Part shown: piece after piece, positions 36,001 through 44,416 of the stretch
How positions within the stretch are numbered: the stretch's first letter is position 1
Layout of the letters: each line of letters opens with the position of its first letter
Assembly: GCA_965220205.1 (NCBI GenBank)
Contig: OZ244812.1
Coordinates: forward strand, 1-64,000
From: G965220205 sp965220205
GTDB lineage: Bacteria > Chloroflexota > Dehalococcoidia > Lucifugimonadales > Australimonadaceae
Direction: 5' to 3'
DNA: 64,000 nucleotides
Program-made: the position numbers and the translations under genes
Notes under the pieces: generated by a model
The model's input: only the letters and a program-made list of their open reading frames with translations
Told to the model about the DNA's origin: nothing
Databases searched by the model: none

Positions 36001-37578
36001 ATGAACCAGAACGCCGACTACACCCCCGCAGCCCTCTACGCCAGGGTCTCCAGCGATAGGCAGGACGTGGACCTGTCCGTGGCCGCCCAGCTGCGGGCGC
36101 TCAGGGACCACGCCCGCAAGAACGGCTACCTCGTCGCCCGCGAGTACGTGGACGAGGCCGAGAGCGGTCGCATCGCCGACCGCCCCGAGTTCCGCAAGAT
36201 GATCGACGCGGCCACTAAGCCCAGTGCCCCATTCCGGGAGATTCTGGTCTGGAAGTTCTCCAGGTTCACCCGAAAGCGCGAGCACGCCGTCGCCTTCAAG
36301 TCCCTGCTCCGGCGCAAGGGCGTCCGGGTGGTCTCCATCACCGAGCACGCCGACGACACCCCCACCGGCAAGCTGATGGAGGCCATCATCGAGTCCGTGG
36401 ACGAATTCTACAGCGAAAATTTGGCCCAGGAGGTCACCAGAGGGATGCGGGAGGCCGCGTCAAGAGGCTTCTGGGTCGGCAGCACTATTCCCTACGGCTA
36501 CAGCAAGGTCATGGTGAAGGACGGGGCCAAGAAGCGCCCCACGCTGGAACCCGACCCGGACACATCCCCCGTCGTCAAGCGCATCTTCGACCTGGCGGAG
36601 GCCGGAAAGGGGATGCTGAACACCACCCGCACCCTGAACGGCGAGGGCATCGCCAGCCCAACGGGAAAGCTCTGGTCCAAGAACGGAGTCCACTACATCC
36701 TCAAGAACGAGGTCTACACGGGGGCTATGGTGTGGGGCAATACGGCCAAGGACAAGGCAGAGCCGGTGCGGGTGGAGAAGGCGTTCCCCGCCATCGTCTC
36801 CAAGGCCCAGTTCCGCCGCGTAGCCAAGCTGATGCGCTCCCGCGCTCCCAAGGTCGCCAACCCCCGGAGGGTCAGCAGCTCCTACCTGCTAAGCGGGCTG
36901 GTCAAGTGCCACAGGTGCAACCGGGCGCTCAGCGGCCAGGACGCCAAGAGCGGCCAATTCGCCTACTACGTGTGCCAGTCCCTCATCAAGCGGGGCAGCG
37001 GGGCCTGCGACTCTCCCAGGCTCAACGCCAGACGCTTCGAGGAACTGGTCGTCGGCAAGATTCGCTCCAACATCCTCACCGAGGGGAGCATCACCGACCT
37101 GGTGAAGGCCGTGGACGAGGAGATGGACGGCGTGGCCCGTGAGCAGCGCAAGAGGCTGGAGACTATCGACTCGGAGCTTGCCGACGTGAGGCGCAGGCTG
37201 GACCGGCTCTACAACCTCGTGGAGACCACCGACATGGACATCGACGACTTTAGGCCCCGCATCAGGGACCACAGGGAGCGGCAGGAGCGCCTTGAGGACT
37301 CGGCTGAGGAGGCCAGGGCCATCCTCGCCGAGCGCAGGTCCGTCCTGGACGACGTGAACACCATCGCGGCCTACGCCCAGGAGATGAGGGACTTCCTGGT
37401 CGAGAGCGAGCTGACCGAGCGCCGGGCCTTCATCGAGTCCTTCGTCAAGGAGATCGTCGTCACGCCCGACGACGCCCTGATGCGCTACACCGTGCCCATG
37501 CCCGACGATAGTCTCATACCGGGACGGGCCACCGAAAAGGTGGCCCTGAACGGTGCGGTTCTGCCTTCGGTCAAAAGT
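36001..37578 (+). CDS. Large serine recombinase (element integrase)
   Basis: About 526 element-encoded residues from the ATG at 36001 (AAGGAGGAGG 5 bases upstream). Resolvase domain: ALYARVSSDRQ with nucleophile Ser about residue 17, and EFYSENLAQEVTRGM. Then the recombinase domain (GFWVGSTIPYGYSKV), a zinc-ribbon (KCHRCNRALSG ... YVCQS ... CDSPR) and a long coiled coil (residues about 385-450). There is no stop codon of its own: the frame continues through tRNA-Ala and stays open into the aldolase gene, to 38583. The coordinate given ends at the tRNA boundary. In the excised circle the end would differ. It catalyses integration and excision. Confidence 0.88.
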
Positions 37579-37653
37579 GGTGGACCTGGAGGGATTCGAA
37601 CCCTCGACCTCCTCAATGCCATTGAGGCGCGCTCCCAACTGCGCCACAGGCCC
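37578..37653 (-). tRNA. tRNA-Ala (GGC), attachment site of the element
   Basis: 76-nt cloverleaf on the minus strand. The acceptor GGGCCTG pairs with CAGGTCC, and CCA is encoded. The D arm holds GCGCAGTTGGGAGCGC; the anticodon stem-loop CCTCA-ATGGCAT-TGAGG gives anticodon GGC (alanine); the T arm is GAGGGTTCGAATCCCTC. The 3' end touches the serine recombinase frame, the usual layout of an integration site. Confidence 0.95.
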
Positions 37654-37675
37654 ACGCTGGCAGGGGACGCCCCCC

Positions 37676-37684
37676 ATGATAGCA
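37676..37684 (-). promoter_or_regulatory. Extended -10 promoter of tRNA-Ala
   Basis: TGCTATCAT on the minus strand, about 22 bp before the tRNA 5' end: a TG-n-TATCAT extended -10 element. Confidence 0.55.
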
Positions 37685-37750
37685 CGCGCATACGCGGTCC
37701 TCAGCCTCCGCGCGCTCCGCGCGGACGCCCCGACGCTCCCGTCGCGGAGG

Positions 37751-37759
37751 TGGTATGCT
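37751..37759 (+). promoter_or_regulatory. Extended -10 promoter of aldolase gene
   Basis: TGGTATGCT, TG-n-TATGCT, 33 bp before the ATG at 37792. It is the same extended -10 type as found before the tRNA and other chromosomal genes here. Confidence 0.5.
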
Positions 37760-37791
37760 CCCCGCGTCAACCCTGTGGAGAGGAGCGAACG

Positions 37792-38583
37792 ATGACCCAG
37801 CAAGACCCCGTTGAGGAGCTTCGGGAGAAGGTGGCGCTCTCCTGCCAGATTCTGGCGCAGCACGGCCTCGTCAAGGGCTCGACCGGACACGTGAGCACCC
37901 GCGAGCCGGGGACTGACAACATCCTGATCCGCGGGCGCCCCGATGTGGACAGGGGCCTGCGCTTCGCCGAATCGGCGAGCGTCATGCGCGTAGGCATCGA
38001 CGACGCGCAGCCCGTTGGGGACAACGCCGGCGTCAACCGCATCGGCGAGATCTACCTGCACACGGACGTCTACAAGTACCGTCCGGACGTGAACGCCGTG
38101 ATTCACGCGCATCCGCCCGGGGTCCTCCTGTGCACGATGAACCAGGTCAAGCTGCGGCCCATCTTCAGCGGATACGAGCCCGGCGCCATGCGCATCGCCC
38201 TCTACGACGAGGCCCCCGTATTCGACCGGTCCATCACGTTGCACACCGCCGAGGAGACGTCGCCGTTCCTCGACCTTATGGCAAACCACAATATGTGCCT
38301 CATGACCGGTCACGGCATCGTCGTCACGGGCAGGAGCGTCGAGGAGGCCACGTCGCGGGCACTGACGCTGGAGCACCTGGCGCGCCTCAACTGGCTGGCC
38401 CACCTCGGCGGCGGCGCGCCCGACATCTCCGACGTCGACAAGGCCGAGTGGCATCGGCGGGACCGCGTGTCGCGGAGCGGCGGCGAAGGCGGCGGAGGAG
38501 GCGGCTGGGCTGGCCTACTCGCAACCCTCGAGCACGGCGGCTACAAGGTCGACTCGATCGGACTGGGCTTCAACTTCGGCTAA
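37792..38583 (+). CDS. Class II aldolase/adducin family protein
   Basis: 263 residues. ATG after GAGAGGAG. Family motifs: STGHVSTREPG (substrate loop), VIHAHPPG with the zinc-binding His pair, and MTGHGIVVTG with a further His. Such enzymes (fuculose-phosphate aldolase, ribulose-5-phosphate epimerase and many decarboxylase-like members) act on small hydroxy-carbonyl compounds; the substrate is unknown. A Gly-rich tail (GGEGGGGGGW) is unusual. First gene of a run with an SDR, a molybdopterin oxidase, a bicupin and another SDR, probably one catabolic pathway. The upstream recombinase frame is open into it in phase. Confidence 0.85.
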   Translation: MTQQDPVEELREKVALSCQILAQHGLVKGSTGHVSTREPGTDNILIRGRPDVDRGLRFAESASVMRVGIDDAQPVGDNAGVNRIGEIYLHTDVYKYRPDVNAVIHAHPPGVLLCTMNQVKLRPIFSGYEPGAMRIALYDEAPVFDRSITLHTAEETSPFLDLMANHNMCLMTGHGIVVTGRSVEEATSRALTLEHLARLNWLAHLGGGAPDISDVDKAEWHRRDRVSRSGGEGGGGGGWAGLLATLEHGGYKVDSIGLGFNFG

Positions 38584-38664
38584 CCCAGGCGGCGAGGGGA
38601 GCATCCCCGGGGGCCGCCATGTCGAATTCAGGAGTCAGGCCATCGGGCGAAGAGAGGGATCACA

Positions 38665-39498
38665 ATGGCAACAGGGCCTCTCGAAGGCAAGGTCGCGATT
38701 GTCACCGGCGCAGGCAGCACCATAGGCATGGGGCGCGTCATGTCGCTCGCGTTCGTTCGTGCGGGCGCGCGCGTGACAATGATGGATGTGAACGAAGCGT
38801 CGCTGGCCCAAACAGCCAACGAGGCCCGTGAGATCGGCGGCGACGACGCCGTGCTCACGGTCGTCGGCGACGTCAGCTCATGGGACGATGCCGACAGCGC
38901 CGTCCAGCAAACGGTGAGCCAGCTCGGCGGACTTCACATCCTCGTCAACAACGCGGGTGTTCATCCGCGGCTGCTCGTGGGCGGCGCCGAGACGCTCAAG
39001 TTCTGGGAGCTGCCCACGGACGCCTGGTCCCGCGTCATCACGGTCAACGTCAGTGGGCCGTTCATGATGGCGCGCGCCGCGGCCCCCCGCCTCGTAGCGC
39101 AGGGGTGGGGGAGGATCATCGGCGTCACGACGAGTCTCGATACGATGATGCGCGGCATGCCCTATGGCCCCTCGAAGGCCGCGCACGAGGCCATGATCGC
39201 GTCGATGGCCCGCGAGCTCGACGGGACCGGCGTTACCGTCAATGCCCTGTTGCCCGGCGGCGGGACGAACACCAACTTCATCGACCGTGGTCCCGACCGC
39301 GATCTCAGCGCGCTGATCCAGCCGGAGGTCATGGGGCCGCCCGCGGCATGGCTCGCGTCGGACGCATCCGATGGGTTCACCGGCATGCGCGTCATCGCCG
39401 CCGATTGGGACGAATCCCGGTCTGTCGACGACAACCTCGCAAAGGCAAGCGCACCTGTGGGGTGGTCTCAGTTGGGGCGCCAGTCGCAGCGGACCTAG
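38665..39498 (+). CDS. SDR family NAD(P)-dependent oxidoreductase
   Basis: 277 residues. The Rossmann start VAIVTGAGSTIGMGRVMSLA, NNAG strand motif (LVNNAGVHPR), and active-site YGPSKAAHEA (Tyr-x-x-x-Lys), with a Thr/Ser just before, are all present. The C-terminus (GMRVIAADWDESRSVDDNL) is atypical. Reversible oxidation of an alcohol or keto group; substrate unknown. 81 bp after the aldolase gene in the same direction, likely co-transcribed. Confidence 0.88.
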   Translation: MATGPLEGKVAIVTGAGSTIGMGRVMSLAFVRAGARVTMMDVNEASLAQTANEAREIGGDDAVLTVVGDVSSWDDADSAVQQTVSQLGGLHILVNNAGVHPRLLVGGAETLKFWELPTDAWSRVITVNVSGPFMMARAAAPRLVAQGWGRIIGVTTSLDTMMRGMPYGPSKAAHEAMIASMARELDGTGVTVNALLPGGGTNTNFIDRGPDRDLSALIQPEVMGPPAAWLASDASDGFTGMRVIAADWDESRSVDDNLAKASAPVGWSQLGRQSQRT

Positions 39499-39557
39499 TC
39501 CGCCGGTCTCAGCCGGTAGGCGAGGGAATAGCAAGAGAACAGTAGAGAGGCGCCTCG

Positions 39558-41774
39558 ATGGCCACGCGGCGAGTGCTGGGCGAGTCTGTTCCTCGAGTCG
39601 ACGGGGCCGAGAAGGTCACCGGCGCCGCGCAGTACACCGCCGACCTCGGCATGAGCGGTCTCCTGTGGGGCAGGTCCCTGCGCAGTCCTCTCCCGCACGC
39701 CCGGATCGTCCACATCGACACGACCGCCGCCTCGGCTTTGCCCGGCGTCCACTGCGTACTGACCGGTCAGGATGTCGGCGATGTCCTCCACGGACGCGGA
39801 CTCCGCGACGTTCCGGTCATCGCAAAGGACCGCGTCCGTTTCGTGGGCGACCGGGTGGCGGCCGTCGCCGCCGAGACGCTCGAGACCGCGCAGCGGGCGG
39901 TCGAGCTCATCGACGTGCGTTACGAGGAGTTGCCCGCTGTATTCGACCCGGTGAAGGCGATGGAGCAGGACAGCCCCATCCTGCATCCCGGGTTCAACGA
40001 CTACGCGAACATCCCCGAGCCTCAAGCGTCGCCGTCCAACGTGGTGGTCCGCGACGCCTGGTCCCGCGGCGACGTGGAGGCGGGCTTCGCGGACTCCGAC
40101 GTCATCGTCGAGGAGACGTTCGAAGTAGCTCGCGTCCATCACGCCTACATGGAGTCGAACGCCTGCGTCGTCTGGGTCGACGACGACGGCCGCATCCAGA
40201 TATGGGCCAGCAACAAGCGCCCCTATGACCTCAAGCGGGCGTTCGCCGAGTCCATCGGCGTTCCTCCCGACCGCGTTTGCATCAACCCCACAACGATCGG
40301 CGGCGACTTCGGCGGCAAGGGCTCGCTGATGGAGGTCCCGCTCTGCTACTTCCTCGCCCTGCGTTCTGGACGCCCCGTCAAGGTCGTCATGGACTACACC
40401 GAGGAGCTGACGGCCGGCGCCCCGCGCCATGCGGGCGTGCTCGAGCTCAAGACAGGCGTCAAGCGCGACGGCACGCTCGTCGCCCATCAATCCCGCGTCG
40501 TCTTCGACAGCGGGGCGTACGCCGGGTACAGACGGGCCGCCAACCTCACAGGCACGTTCCACGCGCTCGGCCCCTACCGCATCCCGCATCTCGCCCACGT
40601 AGTGGCGCGCGTCTACACCAACAACGTGCCCGGCGGCCAGATGCGGGCGCCGGGAGAGCCACAGGCCCGCTTCGCGGCGGAGTCGCACATCGACGCAGTC
40701 GCCCACCGTCTCGGCGTCGACCCGTTCGACTTCCGCATGCAGAACCTCATCAACGACGGCGAGGAGACGGCTTCCGAACGCCAGTACGAGGACATCCGCG
40801 TCAAGGAAGTGCTGCTCGCAGCCGTGGAGGCCGCCGGATACGCCGAGCCGAAGGCCCCGGGCGTCGGCCGTGGCATCGCCATCGGGCACCGAGCGCCCGG
40901 CACAGGCGAGACGTGGGCGGAGGTCGAACTCGGCCGCGACGGCGCGGTGACCGTCAAGACGCCCATCTTCGAACAGGGCTCCGGGTCGTACACAACGCTC
41001 CGCCAGGTCGTCGCGGAGGAGCTCCAGTTGCCGGTTGAGCGCGTCCGCGTCGAAGTGTGGAACACTGACGCTGTCCCATGGGACTCGGGCGTCGGCGGCA
41101 GCAGTGTGACGCGCAAGATCAGCCACGCCGCCTATGAGGTCTCACGGGTGGTAAGACAGGCGCTCGTCGAACTCGCGGTCGGCGCGCTCGGCTGCCGCCG
41201 GGACCGAGTGATTGTCGAGGGAGGCCGGCTTCGGGACTCCGGCTCGGGCGCGAGCCTCGGGTGGGAGGAGTTGGTCGCCGGTATGGATGCGCCACTGGTG
41301 CGGCGGATCGATCATGCCGACGCCGGCGCCGCGGCGGTCACCGGCTTCACCGCCCAGATCGCCGAGGTCGAAGTGGACGCGGAGACAGGCCGCGTGCGGC
41401 TCCGCCGCTTCACGTCGGCCCACGACGTGGGGCGAATCCTGAACCCGATGTTGCACCAGGGCCAGATCGACGGCGGCGTGATGATGGGCGTCGGCTACGC
41501 GCTCATCGAGGAGCTCCCGTTGGACCAGGGGCGCGTCGTCGGACCGACCCTCGTCGACTACAAGGTCCCGGCCATGGGCGACATACCCGAGCTTCGCACC
41601 GTGCTCGTGCCGGCCGAGCAGGGCGCCGGTCCGTACGGCACGAAGGGCATCGGCGAGAACCCGGTCGTCCCTGTGGCCGCCGCCATCGCCAACGCCGTCG
41701 AAGACGCCGTCGGCGCCCGCGTGCGCCGCCTCCCCATCTCAGCGGAGCGCGTCTACCGCGCGCTGCGAGGGTAG
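39558..41774 (+). CDS. Xanthine dehydrogenase-family molybdopterin-binding subunit
   Basis: 738 residues, usual size for the large subunit. It has the aldehyde-oxidase/xanthine-dehydrogenase a/b hammerhead (ARIVHIDTTAASALPGVHCV), cofactor-binding segments (GGDFGGKGSLME, GGQMRAPGEPQ, QGSGSYTTL) and the catalytic-glutamate loop GTKGIGENPVV. It hydroxylates an organic substrate with water at a molybdenum centre. The FAD and 2Fe-2S subunits normally next to it are missing from this window, so partners must be encoded elsewhere. Cofactor supply may involve the MoaD-MoaE gene at 58648. Confidence 0.9.
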   Translation: MATRRVLGESVPRVDGAEKVTGAAQYTADLGMSGLLWGRSLRSPLPHARIVHIDTTAASALPGVHCVLTGQDVGDVLHGRGLRDVPVIAKDRVRFVGDRVAAVAAETLETAQRAVELIDVRYEELPAVFDPVKAMEQDSPILHPGFNDYANIPEPQASPSNVVVRDAWSRGDVEAGFADSDVIVEETFEVARVHHAYMESNACVVWVDDDGRIQIWASNKRPYDLKRAFAESIGVPPDRVCINPTTIGGDFGGKGSLMEVPLCYFLALRSGRPVKVVMDYTEELTAGAPRHAGVLELKTGVKRDGTLVAHQSRVVFDSGAYAGYRRAANLTGTFHALGPYRIPHLAHVVARVYTNNVPGGQMRAPGEPQARFAAESHIDAVAHRLGVDPFDFRMQNLINDGEETASERQYEDIRVKEVLLAAVEAAGYAEPKAPGVGRGIAIGHRAPGTGETWAEVELGRDGAVTVKTPIFEQGSGSYTTLRQVVAEELQLPVERVRVEVWNTDAVPWDSGVGGSSVTRKISHAAYEVSRVVRQALVELAVGALGCRRDRVIVEGGRLRDSGSGASLGWEELVAGMDAPLVRRIDHADAGAAAVTGFTAQIAEVEVDAETGRVRLRRFTSAHDVGRILNPMLHQGQIDGGVMMGVGYALIEELPLDQGRVVGPTLVDYKVPAMGDIPELRTVLVPAEQGAGPYGTKGIGENPVVPVAAAIANAVEDAVGARVRRLPISAERVYRALRG

Positions 41775-41950
41775 GGGGGCGAGCGGTAAGGAGCGCGGGT
41801 AGGGCTGCCCGGATCGGTCCCTCCTCCCTCTCCCCTCCTCCGCTTGACACGCCGCATCCGACTCCCTACGCTCCCCGCGCTGGCGCGCCTGAGTAGGCGC
41901 CGATTGCGCACTTTATCCAAGCCCGACCCCAGCGCTCGCGGAGGTGAATC

Positions 41951-43063
41951 GTGACGACGGTGAACGAGCAGCAGCAAGCGCCTGTCAACCCCTATCGGCA
42001 GCCATCGCCGTACGAGCAGTGGGTCGCCTCGACCGGCGTTCCCGTGCACCGCGGCTACTTCGTGGAGGACGTGCGCACCGTCGAGGTGGGCCCGTGGCCT
42101 GAGCGCGAGTGCAACGCCGCCTTCCTCGTCCTCGCGGGCCAGGAGGGCGTCACCGAGGCGCGGGTGACGGAGATACCGCCCGCCACGACCCTGCCCCCCA
42201 TGCGGTTCGCGCTCGACGAGACGACGTATGTCGTCGAGGGCACGGGCATGGCCACGATCTGGGGCGGGGACGGCCCCAAGCGGACCTTCGAGTTTGGCAA
42301 GCACAGCATGTTCATCGTGCCTCGGGGCTACCACTACCAGCTCGCCAACTCCAGCGGCGCCGTCCCCGTGCGCCTCCTGCACTACAACTACCTCCCGATC
42401 TCCATGAGCATCGTCCCGGACCCGAAGTTCTTCTTCGAGAACGACTTCGTGAACACCGAGATCATGGGCGAAGGCGACCTCTACTCTGAGGCCACCTCCA
42501 CGCCGAGCCCCAACGGACAGGGGCGAGTGATTTGGAACGGACGCTTCTTCCCCGACATGCGCGCGTGGGACAAGCTCCACACCTACCAGGAGCGGGGCGC
42601 TGGCGGCCACCGCGTCGGCGTCATGTTCGCCGGGTCGGCCATGTGGAGTCACATGTCGGTGTTCCCCTCCCGCACCTACAAGAAGGGCCACCGCCACGGG
42701 CCGGGCGTTGTCATCGTCATCCCGGCCGGCGAGGGCTATTCGATCATGTGGCCCGAGGGCGGCGAGCGGGTCGTCGTCCCGTGGCACGAGGGCAGCGTGT
42801 TCGTCCCGCCGAACCGGTGGTTCCACCAGCACTTCAACGTAGGCGAGGCGCCCGCCCGCTACCTCGCCTTCCACGCTCCCCGCGGCACCGGTCAGAGCGA
42901 ACGCGTCCAGTACCAGAACGACCAGATCGAATACCCTGACGAAGACCCGTACATCCGACAGAAGTTCGAGGCCGAGCTCGCCGAGCGCAACCTCGCCAGC
43001 CTCATGCCGGAGGAGGCCTACGCCGACCGCGACTACGCCTTCGCTTACGAAGAAGAAGACTAG
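41951..43063 (+). CDS. Bicupin protein
   Basis: 370 residues with two cupin barrels. The first is at about 50-140 (EIPPATTLPPMRF ... VPRGYHYQLANSSG), the second at about 225-310 (KKGHRHGPGVVIVIPAGEGY ... VPPNRWFHQHFN) with the metal-type His residues of GHRHGPG and HQHF. The layout resembles gentisate dioxygenase-like and related bicupins of ring-cleavage pathways, but the exact reaction cannot be read off. GTG start after GCGGAGGTGAATC. It lies between the molybdopterin oxidase and an SDR. Confidence 0.8.
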   Translation: MTTVNEQQQAPVNPYRQPSPYEQWVASTGVPVHRGYFVEDVRTVEVGPWPERECNAAFLVLAGQEGVTEARVTEIPPATTLPPMRFALDETTYVVEGTGMATIWGGDGPKRTFEFGKHSMFIVPRGYHYQLANSSGAVPVRLLHYNYLPISMSIVPDPKFFFENDFVNTEIMGEGDLYSEATSTPSPNGQGRVIWNGRFFPDMRAWDKLHTYQERGAGGHRVGVMFAGSAMWSHMSVFPSRTYKKGHRHGPGVVIVIPAGEGYSIMWPEGGERVVVPWHEGSVFVPPNRWFHQHFNVGEAPARYLAFHAPRGTGQSERVQYQNDQIEYPDEDPYIRQKFEAELAERNLASLMPEEAYADRDYAFAYEEED

Positions 43064-43106
43064 CGCGAGCCGGTTGCGGCCGGACGAGTACACAAGGAGA
43101 TGCGCC

Positions 43107-43883
43107 GTGGCTGTTGCAGATAAGGTCGTCATCATCACCGGCGGAGCGATGGGCATTGGCAGGTACAACGCCCGCCTCTTCGCCGCGGCGGGCGCCAAGC
43201 TTGCCATCGCGGACGTTGCGTCCATGGAGAACGTGGCCAGCGAGATCGCGGAGTTGGGCGGCGAGATGCTGCCCGTGCATACGGACATCCGCGACGAGGA
43301 GCAGGTGCGGGACCTGATGGCGCGCGTCCACGCCCACTACGGCCGCATCGACGTGCTGATCAACGACGCCGCCATCGTGACCCACTTCCAGGCCGGCTCC
43401 CCGCGGTGGGCCCACATCCGCGACATGGAGTCGAGCTTCTTCGACAACGTGATGCGGACCAACCTCATCGGCACCTTCCACTGCACGAAGCACGCGATCC
43501 CCTACATGGAAGAGCAGGGCTACGGCCACATCATCAACTTTGGCCAGGGCAACGTGGATAACGACCGGGCGTCCGACTCGCTCGGCGCCTGCGTCTACCA
43601 CGTCTCGAAAGTGTCCATCCGCGCCTTCACCCAGGAGGTGGCGGAGGAGGAACGCGAGCACAATATCTGCATCGTGAGCCTCGGACCGGGCGGCGGCGGC
43701 CATGTCGTGCCGGGACGCCGCGGCATCGCCACCGACGAAACGCCCGTCGAGAACCGCGACCACATGAACTGGGTCGCCGACGTCGTGGGCGAACGCTACC
43801 TCCTCGCCGCCGAAGCGCCCATGGAGCTGAGCGGCAAACAGCTCATCCTCCGAGAAGGCGCGCTCGCGCTCATCGACGACTAG
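43107..43883 (+). CDS. SDR family oxidoreductase
   Basis: 258 residues from GTG at 43107, 7 bases after AAGGAG; an earlier start at 43074 lies upstream of this site. VVIITGGAMGIGRYNARLFA is the nucleotide-binding loop; LINDAAIVTH replaces the common NNAG; catalytic Tyr-Lys are in YHVSKVSIRA. The substrate loop is rich in Gly and Pro (GPGGGGHVVPGRRG). It is the last gene of the catabolic cluster and ends 61 bp before tRNA-Ser. Confidence 0.85.
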   Translation: MAVADKVVIITGGAMGIGRYNARLFAAAGAKLAIADVASMENVASEIAELGGEMLPVHTDIRDEEQVRDLMARVHAHYGRIDVLINDAAIVTHFQAGSPRWAHIRDMESSFFDNVMRTNLIGTFHCTKHAIPYMEEQGYGHIINFGQGNVDNDRASDSLGACVYHVSKVSIRAFTQEVAEEEREHNICIVSLGPGGGGHVVPGRRGIATDETPVENRDHMNWVADVVGERYLLAAEAPMELSGKQLILREGALALIDD

Positions 43884-43923
43884 CCGCCGCGGATGCTCCG
43901 CGCGGGCGCTCCGCCGCTCGCTC

Positions 43924-43932
43924 TGGTATCCT
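43924..43932 (+). promoter_or_regulatory. Extended -10 promoter of tRNA-Ser
   Basis: TGGTATCCT, TG-n-TATCCT, 12 bp before the tRNA 5' end. Confidence 0.5.
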
Positions 43933-43944
43933 GAGCGGCAGGTC

Positions 43945-44037
43945 GGGGGGATCGCATAGTGGCCTAGTGCGCCCGCCTGCTAAGCGGGTTGGGGGTGATG
44001 AGCTCCCTCGCGGGTTCGAATCCCGCTCCCTCCGCCA
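43945..44037 (+). tRNA. tRNA-Ser (GCT)
   Basis: 93-nt type II tRNA. The acceptor GGGGGGA pairs with TCCCTCC (one G-T), discriminator G, encoded CCA. Anticodon stem-loop CCCGC-CTGCTAA-GCGGG gives GCT. It has a long variable arm (GGGGGTGATGAGCTCCC) and T arm CGGGTTCGAATCCCG. Confidence 0.95.
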
Positions 44038-44061
44038 TCCTGCCAAGCAGACTGCGAAACC

Positions 44062-44412
44062 ATGGGAACATTCTCGGTAAGCGTTGCGTTTGAGGGGCCG
44101 GCCGGACGGGTGGACGTCGACGCGCTCGTGGACACGGGCGCGACGTACTCGGTGATTCCGGGCGTTGCGCTCCGGTCTATCGGCGTGCAGCCATCAGTGC
44201 GGCGCCGCTTCCGCCTGGCTGACCATTCACACGTGGAGTATGAGGCGGGAGTAGCCAATCTGCGGTACGGTGGCGAGAATCTGCCGGTGCTCGTAGTCTT
44301 CGGCGACGAATCGGCGTCGCCGCTGCTGGGGTCTACCGCGCTGGAGGACCTCAGCCTCGCCGTGGACATGCCAGCTCAGCGCCTCGTACGCGTGGACGCG
44401 TTGCTGAAGTAA
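44062..44412 (+). CDS. Retropepsin-like (clan AA) aspartic protease
   Basis: 116 residues. VDVDALVDTGATYSVIPG carries the catalytic Asp-Thr-Gly; FRLADHSHVEYEAGVANLRY and SPLLGSTALEDLSLAVD complete the one-domain retropepsin-like fold, which works as a homodimer. Its mobile-element relative at 35292-35648 has lost the Gly of the motif. 4 bp before miaB, but probably functionally separate. Role unknown. Confidence 0.8.
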   Translation: MGTFSVSVAFEGPAGRVDVDALVDTGATYSVIPGVALRSIGVQPSVRRRFRLADHSHVEYEAGVANLRYGGENLPVLVVFGDESASPLLGSTALEDLSLAVDMPAQRLVRVDALLK

Positions 44413-44416
44413 ACCT

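Noticed and set aside
37578..37653. Protein-coding extension of the recombinase through the tRNA
   Set aside because: The residues GGIRTLDLLNAIEARSQLRH are simply antisense tRNA sequence, so I ended the integrase at the tRNA boundary.
44062..44412. Retropepsin as sign of a retroelement
   Set aside because: No reverse transcriptase or repeats nearby; bacterial one-domain retropepsin-like proteins are common outside retroelements.
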